From assembly GCA_022539475.1 (NCBI GenBank), contig VCMS01000190.1, positions 1-64,000 on the forward strand: a DNA stretch of 64,000 nt. The letters are read 5' to 3'. The translations under genes were made by a program, and so were the position numbers. Under the pieces are notes generated by a model. The model ran no database searches and was not told where the DNA came from. It saw nothing but the letters and a program-made list of their open reading frames with translations. Origin of the DNA: Gracilaria domingensis. Its lineage: Eukaryota; Rhodophyta; Florideophyceae; Gracilariales; Gracilariaceae. Below are positions 11,421 to 22,015 of this stretch, in pieces. Each line of letters opens with the position of its first letter. Position 1 is the stretch's first letter.

Positions 11421-12420
11421 TCACGATGCATAGCGTAGGAGCGATGACCTCCTGCGTTGTAACCGGTGGTTCGCGAGATATATGCAGTGCGGAGGATGAG
11501 TATGCCTGAGAAACGGTATCGAAATGCTGCGGGCTTGACATTGGTACAGGATGTACGGCGCTTCCATGATGCATGACTTTGAAGCCCGATGATCCGCTCG
11601 AGGGCCTAGGGTGTGGTGGACATGAGGTAAAGTCCTTTCTTCGAGAGATCTGGCAAACGCGGTGTCTTGTGGTGCAGCACCATTGCCAACAAGCAACGAA
11701 GCATTGCTAGGAGTGACCAAAGATCTATGTTCCAACCGAAGTGGCATAGACATAGGTCTTGATTCCGAAGGGGTGTGCTTGGTCATTGCGGGAGACGGGT
11801 GCAAATAAAAGCCGGACAGGTTTGAACCGCGGATAGCTTCGCTCGGCTCTTGAACAGGCCTAGATCGAAGCATCTGGTGATAGCCAAACACTGGGAGATT
11901 GTCGGAAGGGTGAGTTTGTGGAAGGCTATGGTTCCTCCTTACGTCACCCATTGGGGACACAAGCTCAGGGGTAACTCGCTTCGGATTCAACAGAGACCTG
12001 TGCACCTGAGGGCGGTGAACATGAAGGGCCGGCAAACTGGGAAAAGCGAGTTTCTCAGAAACACGAGGGGTATTACGCAAGGCGATTGGATGAGGTGGTT
12101 GTGAACGGACGCGCGGAGGTGAGGCTAAAGGAGTGGAAGGCGTCGGAGTAGATTGCAATGCAGGCGAAGAAGGAACACGGTTGTCCGGCTTGTCTGAAGT
12201 CTTGTGTGATTTGGACAGATTGCGCCATTTATCCTTGAGGTCTACGCTGATTCGTACGGGTTGAAAAGGTTGGCATTCTCTCGCAGTAATGACGGCCCAG
12301 CGGCCTCACCAAATTTCTGCACGCCACAGCGAAGCGCTCGACTTCTGCGGGGTCACTTGATGGCTTCTGACGCTTGGCTTTGTTCTGACTGACATTGCCG
12401 ACGCGGCGAGCAAGAGGGCG
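11421..12420 (-). pseudogene. Broken gene with a Myb/SANT domain of the telobox type
   Basis: Read on the minus strand, 12300-12200 encodes WAVITARECQPFQPVRISVD followed by LKDKWRNLSK. The VDLKDKWRNL signature is typical of the third helix of telobox Myb domains found in telomere-repeat-binding proteins and related factors. The expected first part of the domain (DPAEVERFAVACRN, about 12355-12313) is present but in another frame, and a TGA at 12308-12306 interrupts the frame that carries the signature; two missing bases near 12305-12315 would explain this. Downstream, the same frame stays open to 11421 as a 245-residue tail rich in Pro, Ser and His. Either a decayed gene or a gene with a tiny unrecognised intron; decay is more likely next to so much ruined repeat DNA. 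Confidence 0.5.
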
Positions 12421-12536
12421 CGGCGTCGGCAGATCATGAGGACTGCGGAGATAGCACCTGAGTCGGCACGGCGATCACCGCAATAGTCAGCCAGAGGAGG
12501 CGTGGCGAGACGCCTCCGCGGTATGCGGTCCAAATG

Positions 12537-13340
12537 CCAGCATTTGCTAGGATTGGAAGAATGGTTGACCAACTGCAATTCGAATGTTTTGCCATTCGTA
12601 GTACATCTTACAGTATATTCAAATGCGTTTAAAATAAAAAATGCTTACGCCGGTCAAAGCAGTGGATGCATTCCAATGGAAATGGTGCTTCACCATTCAT
12701 ACTTGCGAAACCATTTGAATAAACATATTGGATTATCAGTCAAACCATTCAAAGCATTCAATAGAAACCATTTTTTTGGCAGCGGCTTGTGGCTGCGTTG
12801 ATAGCACTGCATCACCGGAGCCACAAGCCGGCAGTGGTCGGCCGGACGCGGTGCGCCGTTGAGGCGGCCCGTATGTGTAGGAAGGCGAGACGTGCTGGCC
12901 TTAGGGGTGGCCCCTATGTAGTGCACGGCACTGAATTGAAGCAAGTATGCGCTCGTGCGCTCCGTTCAATCCTCCACGAGCAGCGCACGCAGCTTAAAGG
13001 TGAGCGCCCCACCGCGTGCCGTGTGGCCGCGCCCGGAATTGTGGTTATTCTATGACGCGCGACGGCGTATTATTAGTATGGGCATTCGGGCATTGAAATG
13101 GATTTTGCATTATAAGGATATTCATTCAGATGAGAATGCACTCACATAGTTTGCGGCCACACTATTCAATGTACGGATCAGTCGATTGTATTGTGGCTCA
13201 TCCTTGTTCAGTATGGACCATTCCAATGGTTCTGAAAAGCGTTATTCAAATGGAGAAGACCATTTTAATGATGTGCTGTTCATAGTATTCGTTGTTTGAA
13301 TATAGTCAAGGAATCATTCTTCCAATGCTAGAAATGCTGG
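12537..13340. mobile_element. Non-autonomous DNA element with about 30-bp terminal inverted repeats
   Basis: The left end CCAGCATTTGCTAGGATTGG and the reverse complement of the right end, CCAGCATTTCTAGCATTGGA, align with one gap and continue GAAGAATG. The flanks inside the ends (about 12565-12780 and 13070-13320) are AT-rich and full of CATTCAAATGG-like words, while the centre (about 12783-13060) is GC-rich and includes a perfect 12-bp inverted pair, CGGCTTGTGGCT/AGCCACAAGCCG (12783-12794, 12819-12830). No credible open frame exists, so it would need a transposase in trans. No obvious target-site duplication was found. Confidence 0.7.
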
Positions 13341-14374
13341 GGCGCTACTGCTGTATATGCCTGCGCAATACAGACGTCAGTCCCACTTCGCGGCGGCGTT
13401 TCGTTGAGTCTTCATAGCATGTAATCCATACCGCGTGGCGCTTCTGCGCAGTCTTTTCGCCGAGTTAGGCGGCAGCCGATGCGGGCAGATGGCGCCGATG
13501 CAGCGGGGGCGGCCACTCTCAGCGCGCTTGTGCAGCTTTTCTCGCAAAGGCTTTCTCAGTAAATGTGTGGTTTGACATGCTGCTGAGTTCCACGCCAAAG
13601 TACTCTCGGAATTGCTCAAACACTTTCTGAGCAAGAACGCGCCGTTGCTGAATGCATTCTTCTGTGCTCTCCGCGCAAGGCGGTGAGCGAGAGCTTGGGA
13701 CAACATTATGGCTACTGTTAAAAGCATGACGCTACTAAGGATATACTTTTTAATACATACAAGAAAGAAGTAGTAAATGTCAAGAGTACTCCAGGTCGAG
13801 GCAACGTAGTTAAAAACACTATTTAATGATATAAGAGGATAATTAGTGAGAACAAACTAGTAAAAGATGGGAAGTTTCACGGAAGAGCGTCCCAGGAGAA
13901 CTAGAATAAGAGCAAGAGGATGACCGTAGGTGAACAAAAGCGCGTGCGACAGATTAGAAGTTCGAACAGCTCAGCACTCTTTGCTTGCAGTGTATCGTAT
14001 TGACTTCTTCGATTAGTGAGAGCACATATTTCAATTACGCGCGAACACAGAAGGGAATATTAGCAGTGCCGGAGATTTGTGGCACAGAAGAGGCGCATGT
14101 TTGACACGAAGGCGATATGTGCGTAGGTTTAGGGACTAGAAGAGTCTTTTGGAGAAAAGCGCAGGAGAAAAGGAGGTGGCTGGACAAGTGTTGCACGTAT
14201 GCCAAATCGAGGCTCGTATTGACTGTTGGAGTAGGGCATGGCAATGCACAATGGCGGCCCAGATTCAAAGTGCGAGAGGAGAGAAGCGATGGGAGGGAAT
14301 TTGAGCCGTTTGGGCGAGACGGTATGACGAGAAGGGGAAGGGTTGCCTACCTGATTCTAAAAATGAGGTTTGCG
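13341..14374. other. No recognisable gene
   Basis: The minus-strand frame at 13377-13727 (116 codons) is the longest. It has no known domain, and an overlapping minus-strand frame looks equally protein-like (QQRRVLAQKVFEQFREYFGV). This is probably a decayed gene, but I cannot name it. The remainder, 13730-14030, is AT-rich and featureless. Confidence 0.4.
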
Positions 14375-14710
14375 GAGACGGAGAGAGAGGATGCGAACGT
14401 GGATGGGCAGATGGGTAAATAGCGGGGGTGGTGTGGACTGGGAAGAAGTGATGGATGATTTGAGGTGGGATGGAAGTTGCGACTTGGAAATTGCAACATG
14501 GGAGAAAATGGAAAAGGCAAACCTTAGCACGAGTTTGGCAGTTTTGGGAGAGGGTCCGGCGGAAAAGAGTGAATGGTAATGGGGGGGTGGTGCGGCGCAG
14601 TAGAACCTCTACCAAACAGCGGACCCAATAAAAAAAGAACTAAACTGACTTGAAATGGAATTTAATATTCCAAATTTCTTAAATTTTTTGAGTGCCAGCG
14701 CTCTGCTACC
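14375..14710 (+). repeat. Interspersed repeat, copy 1, ending at the gap
   Basis: Aligns with 21680-22015 in the same orientation: shared words include GAGAGGGTC, GGAAAAGAGTG, AGAACTAAACTG/AGAATTAAACTG and the common end TTTTGAGTGCCAGC. The copies differ by many substitutions and small indels. No coding frame is shared. Confidence 0.75.
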
Positions 14711-14856
14711 NNNNNNNNNNNNNNNNNNNNNNNNNNNNNNNNNNNNNNNNNNNNNNNNNNNNNNNNNNNNNNNNNNNNNNNNNNNNNNNNNNNNNNNNNN
14801 NNNNNNNNNNNNNNNNNNNNNNNNNNNNNNNNNNNNNNNNNNNNNNNNNNNNNNNN
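14711..14856. other. Assembly gap (146 N)
   Basis: A run of N separates repeat copy 1 from Plavaka-like copy B. Both flanks are repeats that occur elsewhere in the window, so the junction may not be a true adjacency. Confidence 0.99.
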
Positions 14857-15769
14857 GAGTTTGTTTCTATGCATTCTGTTCGGGAACAAGGAGAGCCTCT
14901 CTTCGTAACAGTTACGCACCTTGCATCCAGAAACAAATTGAAGCTGGACTTCAATACTCCAGAAATCGAAAACCTCTAGTACAGAGACGCTACGCACTGC
15001 CAATAGAAATCTCAGTCACGTTTATTATCGAAAACGATAACGTTGACATCAAATCAGCAACTTTACAAAACGAAATCATATCCCCAATGCAATGCAACTT
15101 TTATTGCCAAAGGTGTTTACCATAGATTTTCGTCCACGAACGAAGAAAGGCACGGTCACTGAGTGACCTTTCACAAACGCAGATCTCCTTTGAATGATGG
15201 AGGACCAAGATACAAACCTTGACAGGTTCTTCCCTTCGTAAAGGATTCTTTGAATCTGATAGGAGAAGCGCAGGACAGGGCTTCAATCAAACAGTTTTCT
15301 TCCCAGTACTCGGGCGTCACGCTTTGCACTAGTTAATAGTGACAATCGTTGCGGCATGATTGTCAATTGAAACTTACTATTTCGTCCCTGGTGGCAGATT
15401 GGAAGCCCTTTAACGCTCCTCGACAAGTCGTGCGTGGCAGGAATTCAGAGCTCTATAGAACTGGGAGTCTGAGGTTTTTATCGCGATATCTCAACAGCAA
15501 GAAACAAAAACATAGCACCATTGGCAACCTTTATACAGGCATCTCCGCAACACGTCGGTGAATGTCTTCGGGCTTTGTATTGTTCGGTGACGGCTTCGTT
15601 CTAACGGAAGGTGAAGCGATACGATTTACAAAATCGGAACGGACATGCATTGTGCTACCACACTCAAGCACACAGGCCTGAAACGTTTTCATGGCTACCA
15701 TCTGTTTTGCTTTTCTGCACGTACTCTCGCTGTTCGCCTTCCTGTTTCATAGGTTTTTATATAGAATGA
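14857..15769 (+). pseudogene. Plavaka/TNP2-like transposase pseudogene, copy B (5' part lost in gap)
   Basis: Sequence resumes at a position equivalent to about 5345 of copy A and stays colinear with it: the HLGI-LKLI-type block at 14930-14975, then the block corresponding to HIEFSTPKKGRSLN near 15110-15165, and onward. All frames carry stops and frameshifts. Like copy A, it is far more decayed than the gene at 27121-30337 and belongs to a separate subfamily, since its 3' hairpin array is absent there. Confidence 0.65.
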
Positions 15770-16799
15770 AGTTAGCATAAAAGAGCTGCTTACAAAGCCC
15801 CGTTCTCTAAACCTCTGACAATTCATTTTAGTAGTATAGCCGTATCAGGACTCCCAGTTAAGTATTATACGGTGTTTCGCAAGAGGCTCCGATCTCTATA
15901 CACCTAATAATCCAGGTATTATATGGTCGTTGGAGGCTTCATCGCTGTTGCAGACTGTCAACAACGAACCAAATTAGATTCAGATATATAAATTGACGCT
16001 AGAAGCGGAGGCCCTCATGCTATTTAGAATATACCGTTATCTTCATACCTCGTAGAATTGTTCTTCACGGGAAAAAGTGGTGCGAGGTATTAGTAAGACT
16101 ACCATTGGCTGTCGTCACTCGTTTTTTATGCATCCATCAGCCAAGACCTATCCCGACTGACTGCAATACCACTTTATGTGGTTCAAACTTTACACGTTCC
16201 CCATGAGGGTTGTTGGAGCGCTTCGCTGGCTTACAGTCTGCTTCGCCACACTTCGATCATTTAAAATAGTGCTAGTGTGTCAGACACTACACAAATTGTA
16301 AACAAGGTCGCGTACTTATGATTCCCTCGGTTGAGCATCGATTGATGAAAACTAGTTTGATTTATCTCTAAATAGATCTGTACTAGCTGCCAACAAAATC
16401 GGTTGCCAGGGTAATGCAACGATTGTGTTTTGGGAGAGTATCAAAACGCTACAGAATGGCCTCGAAATAAGTTCCTCTTCTAGCGAAGGGTGATTGGTGG
16501 ACGAATTATCGAACAATGGTAGCGCTCTATCCATTCATGCGTTTTGTTGAAGCCGCTTTCTAAGATCAAGATATACTTCTATTAAATGTACAAGACTCCA
16601 TTATATTCCCATCCCGCCAATCCACGTAGACAGCAGGCATGCCAACGTGTTCGGCGGGCGGGTGCATGGTACATGAGTGCAAGAAGTGTTGAGGAAGGGG
16701 TTTGTGGGAGGTCTCGGCCATTGGTGGCTAAAATGAACCAGAAGTACGTGCCCCACCGCGGCTGTGTGGGTGGGAGTCTCCAGGTGTGTTTTGCGGATT
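15770..16799 (+). mobile_element. Non-coding 3' part of Plavaka-like copy B
   Basis: Colinear with 6191-7091 of copy A, with shared words such as TCAGATATATA, CGCCAATCCACGT and GGGAGGTCTCGGC. Open frames are short and not shared between the copies, so none is supported as a gene. Confidence 0.6.
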
Positions 16800-17370
16800 T
16801 GGATGTATCGGTTCATTGTAGTTCGACGAGGTGGCTACCATAACACAACGCACCCCCCCCACCCCCCGTTCCGCGGTGCACGTATTTGGACCGAGTATTT
16901 TTTTGCCGGTCTTCTTTAATTAAAAAATTTGCTTGTTTTTTATGCTCCTCGGCGGCGGCTCGTATTACAGGGAGTGGGGTCCGTAGTGGTCAGGTCCCAT
17001 CTGAAGAAACAGGACCGTGGTACCACATACACACTACCCAACCGACGAACGACCCCCCCCGCCATTCCTCAGCGGCACGTTTTGCCTGATTTTTTTCAGA
17101 ACAAAATGTGGCGATTTCATGCTGCGGGCCGGGGGATCCGGTCCGTGTTAGCGCAGCAGTGTGGGTAAACCTACCCTAACACTAGCCGACCCCCCGCCCG
17201 CGGTGCCGTGGGCTCTGTTTTGCCTTCATTCTGCGTAGCGTCCACAGACCTCCAAACGACACACCGCAAGCGTATCCAGCCGAAACCGTACGCTTGCCGC
17301 GTGGGCAGAGTCGGTCGAGTTGGTTTAGGGTAGCCGACCCTAACACAACTTGATCTCGCCGCTGCTGCCA
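16800..17370 (+). repeat. Tandem hairpin array, copy B
   Basis: Four degenerate units match the copy A array: foldbacks near 16800-16870, 16970-17060, 17127-17200 and 17303-17370. The last two keep the core best (for example TTTAGGGTAGCCGACCCTAA). G- and C-runs flank the arms and the spacers again read GTTTTGCC, ATTTTTT and ATGTGGCGATTTCATGC. Confidence 0.7.
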
Positions 17371-17405
17371 ATACGACAGTGGACATTACGAATGCTCTGA
17401 TTGAC

Positions 17406-20400
17406 CCCGTCTAGCAACCAACCCTGCCGCAACCTCCGCGCCGCCCACGAGAGCGCGCGGCCGCTTCCTGCAGGCGAGTGCGTCAGACTTCAACGACAAC
17501 CGACCGTCTTGCGTGCCCAGCTCAATCCGGTATGGCCCGCATGCGTGCGAGATTGGCCTGACTGTGGGCGCGATGCATCATGCTACGTAATTCAGCACCA
17601 GTTTATGTGCACCGCGCGGACCAAGCGCCCTTCGCTATCATGGAGTGGAGACCGGAAACCTCAGCATTCGGGGATTTCGGCGCCGCCGCGCAGCAGTGCG
17701 AGGAGTTAACGCGGGCGGCGACCGCGCTTGTGATGCAGCGCGCGCCGTCATGGCGACGAGCTCTTCCGTGCGCGGCGATGCGTATATATTACCGCGCTAA
17801 GGCGCGGTAGCGGAGTGGTTCGCTATTGAGGCGGCGAAGTAGTGACAAGCGCCGCGCCTTTTGGTGACGAGGGCTGCCACGCTGCTCTGGCAGCTGAGGC
17901 GAGCGCCGCCCAGAAATGCGCGACGTGGCCAGTAGTAGAAAGGTGACAAAGCTGAGATCACGACTCAAGCCAAATGCGGCCGAAAAACGGCGTGGCTCGT
18001 TACAAGCGCTCATATGTTGTATTAATCATGCAAACAGACTGGACGCGCATCGCTCGCCCTTGCGCGCACGCACGCCCGGCTTGCGAATGTGCGCGCCCCT
18101 TGCCGCGATACGCTTCAAGGCGCGCTGCCGTTGCGTGGCCGCTGACTTTCGCGTCGTCAACGCGATTTGCGCGCCAACGCGGCAGAGCACGCCGCCGTGC
18201 CCGAACGCGGAGCGCGACGGCCAAACGGCGGCGATGAAGAAACGAGCGCGGCCCACTCGCAATCAGCGCCACAAGCATCACCGCGGCCTTGTCGGCGCGA
18301 CGCAAGTTGCGGGTGGTGCACAGTCGGCGCGATGACGCGCGTGATGCGGCCTGCGAAAGGCTGCGGGCCCACCAGCGACCTGCGAGCCCTTGCATCAGAA
18401 CGCGTCACGCAGACAGCCACGTCAAGTGAGCAGCATTGTTAATCACGCCACATTGCTGAGCGTGTCCACCGTCCTGCGCATGGTGTCCACGGCATGAGGT
18501 TGCAACCAGCAACCCGCACGCCGTTGAAGAATGGCCCACGCTCTCACTGTGCAGCGCGTCTCACTGTGAGCGCGGTCGTTGTCGCGCTGCAGCGCGCGCG
18601 GCACGCAGCAGGGCAGCCGCATTGGCGTATAATGCGCGCCGAGGGCGGCGACAGCAGCTCACTGCCGAGCGTCCGCACTGCTGCAGTGCCAGACCGCCCG
18701 CGCTGAACGAAGCTGGTGCTGACAGTTGCCGGCGCTCACGCACCTCGGTCGTCGCCACCGAGCGTCGCAGCATCATAGGCGAACGCGCGCAGTCCACGGG
18801 TCCAGTGGCGTCACGACGTGCCACGGCGTGGCGGCATGCCGAGGCCCGGGTTGGCATTGGTGGCCGCAGTCGCCACGTACCCACGCTCGCCGCGTCGGCG
18901 AACAAGCCGAGTCGAGCACGCACAGGCTGCCGCAGCCGCGGCCCCGCGAGAAGAGACGCCCGGCGCGGCTGGCGTGGCAGTGCCTGACAGCAACGGCCAG
19001 CGGCGGGCGGGCAACGTCGTCCGCGCTTGGCCTGAGAAAGCGCGGCACGGCGCCGAGCGCAGCGCGCCGCGAGAAAGTGGCAACGCTGCACAAGCGCCCG
19101 CGTGCCGCTGGGGCGCGGCGAAGCCGTAGCGGTCGGAACCTAACTAGGGTCGGGACAGCCCAGACGCGCACCGTACTAGCCGCCACTGCACGCACCGTTC
19201 CAGGCAGGGGGTTGGCGGCGCGCTGATTCCACGTGGGCCTGGCAGCCGCGCTGCGTCTACCAGCAGCGCCGATCCAGCCGCGCCTGCCAGGCGCAGCTGG
19301 GCCAGCAACGCCATACCGAGAGGACACGGCGCGCGGTGCAGCAAATTTGGCCGCCTCTGGCAGCCCAGCAGCGTGGCCGTTTACTGGCACCACCGTTTGC
19401 CACGGCCGGCTGCCGCCGAGGGCGTCTGGGCAGCATCGGGCGTGGGCCGGCTGGGTCACGCGCGTTTGCAGTAGCAGCAGCAGCGCCTACAGGGAGGCAA
19501 GGAACCGAGCAGGGAACGCGGTACGGGGCGGCGCTCCATGGCACGTGAGTTGGCCATGGTCGGCGGCAGCAGCGAGTGGAGAAGCAATAGCTATGCCCGT
19601 TGCGGATGCGCGCCGGGCGGCGCCGCGCGGCGCACGATGCCCCGCTTTGGAGCGCTCTGCGGCGGCAGCGGGGCTATTGCTGCGGCGTCGGTCATGCGAT
19701 CCGCGTCCAAGATTGTACGTCCATCTTCACCATCACTGTCCTGGCCAAACACAATTGGCGGCGAGTAGCCTTCGCGAAGAGAATCTCTTTAGGGCCAGTA
19801 CAGCATCTCATTACTTTCTCAGATGACCAGGCACATGGCGACATTCAAGGGTCGATGGAATCCAAGGCAAAAATCAAAGCGTAAGTAAAGAGACGGTATA
19901 CGAATCCACAGCCATCTTGCTTCATCGCTCCGGCATCCGCTTTCATATTAAACAATCATGGGAGTGCTCCTCCACTCGAGCGATCCTCAATTGCCAGTTC
20001 TTCAAACAGTCGCAATAACTATTCGGATGAGCGCCAAAGAAGATATGCAAGTCTGTATAATACAATTGCCGCTGATCCTTACAGTTGCAACTTGCCGCCA
20101 AGCAGCATCGCGTGCCTCATACCCACATGGTCCGCACTTCCCGCAATCGGCCAGATACTTGGCAAAGACAGACCAGCCAGCCAGGCGACCACAAAGCGAC
20201 TGCACGGCGGCGCGACAACATCCTGCGACGTCGGAGCGGTGGGTGGTCGAGAACAGTTAGCGTCCTGCCTTGTTTCATGGCGCACGGCGCACAGACGCAC
20301 GTGGAACACCAATGGCGGACGAGCGCGCGGCTGAAGCGGCAGTGAGTTGGCCAAACGCGCGCTTCCATTTGGGGAGCTCATAACGTGAGTCGGATGAGGA

Positions 20401-21420
20401 GAAGTCGCTCGACATAAGCGAGCGCGGGAAATTGAAAATGTGTCGTTAAAATGTTTACAAAAAGAAATGAGCTTCCAGGCGCACTGGCACACGATGCAGT
20501 CCTATCGATCAGCTCTACGAGACAAGCGCCTTCTCCATTAAAAGTGCCAAACGGCGCAACGGCCCACTGTCATCGGCTTCAATCTCGCCTCCGCCACCGA
20601 GCTCTGCTGATCCGGGCTCAGTGCACGCAATAGGCGGCGAACAAGTTCTGCAGCGAGGTACCCGTGCCAGCAGAAGGCCATTTCGAAGGCACTGAATAAC
20701 CAGCGAGGCATGGCGAAGAAGCCGCGATCGCCAGCCAACGCGATGCTCTGCTGGCGTCTTAACTCCGGCGCTCTGAGCCACTTATGGACGTAGACCTGCG
20801 TCCCACCGACTCAAAGGCTGTCGCTGCGCTAAACAGCACATGTTACGGCCTCAGGCAACCCGCTGTGGCTGCTGCCGAACAAGAGTAGCCGTGAGCACAC
20901 GCAGCGTCACGCCTATAGATCAGTCGGATCCGTGAGCGCCTCACGAGCGGCTTCCCCCTTGCACGCGCGCGCAAAGCTCGCTTCGCGCGGAAGTGGCGGA
21001 TGCACGACAAAAGCGTCCCGACACACAAGCACTGGCGAAGAACAGCAGCGGCACGCAGAAGGGCACCGATGGCGTGGGTATCGCGCAATACAGCGGCCAA
21101 CAACGCAAGGTGCCGGCCGGCCACTGATGGGGATAATCTTCTCGTCGTGCGCGAAGACACAAGCCCAAGCGCTGCTACCGTGGCGACGCTCAGCACAGCG
21201 TGACGGCTCCGACGATCGCCAGCTGTGAGCTTGCGTGTCGCGCAACCTGTCGGTGATGCCGCCGGCATGCATCGAGGCGCCGCATCGCGCGCGCTCCAGC
21301 AGGCATGCCGTGCGGGGCTGACTGAAATGAGCGCGATGCGACGTAGAGCCGTGCGTGGGTGCGTTGGGATCGGCAGCTCATGAAGCGACGGACGCGGCCG
21401 GAGAAGCACGTCGCCTTCAT
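17406..21420. other. GC- and CpG-rich block of about 4 kb
   Basis: Composition changes sharply just after copy B and reverts before the repeat at 21680. GCGC, CGCG and GCC words dominate, stops become rare and long open frames appear on both strands at once (for example 18773-19459 minus and 19233-19826 plus). The translations are Ala/Arg/Pro-rich and mutually overlapping, as expected from composition alone, and no domain was recognised. A small perfect hairpin ACCGCGC/GCGCGGT lies at 17791-17808. It may be horizontally acquired DNA, a GC-rich element or a gene-conversion hotspot; the sequence does not decide. Confidence 0.7.
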
Positions 21421-21679
21421 GGCGGAAGGCCGCGCGATAAAATGTGAGGCGTGTGAACGACGGCGAAGCAGTAAAGGCCGGCTACGGCGTCAGCAGATAA
21501 TGGAGTCGAGCTGCGGAGGTCGGCACCTGATCGTCAGCTGCGATCGATCGGTTGCCATAATTGAGTCAGTCCGTAGATCGGAAGCCTCGCGAGACGCCCT
21601 CAGCGTGTCATGCGGCGGTTTTGGGCGAGCGGGTGCACGGAGATTTTGGAGGAGGGTCCTCACACGTACGTCTACAGAA

Positions 21680-22015
21680 TATTTCCGGGAGCAGAGAGCG
21701 AAGGGATCCGAAAGCGTGATGTGTGAATATAGGTGAACGAAGTGGGGCGCGCTGCAGGAATGGAAGGAATGGTGGGATACGCGCTTGAGGGTTGAATGCC
21801 GTGCGATTGGCATCGCAACTCGGGAAAAAATGAAACGCAAACTAGCACCAGAATACGCAGAATTAGAGAGAGGGTCGCGGAAAAGAGTGGATTGGGGCGG
21901 TGGCGGCGAAATAGAACTTTACAAAAAATAGAAGACCGCAAGAATTAAACTGCACGAGATAGACGAATTAATATTTCAAAATTTTTAATTTTTGAGTGCC
22001 AGCCACTGCCACCAC
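21680..22015 (+). repeat. Interspersed repeat, copy 2
   Basis: Second copy of the repeat at 14375-14710, same orientation, ending at TTTTTGAGTGCCAGCCACTG. It extends a short way past the point where copy 1 is cut by the gap, so copy 1 probably continues into the unsequenced bases. Confidence 0.75.

Noticed and set aside
18773..19826. Long open frames in the GC-rich block as genes
   Set aside because: They overlap on both strands, consist mostly of Ala/Arg/Pro/Gly and match nothing I know; stop-poor GC-rich DNA explains them.
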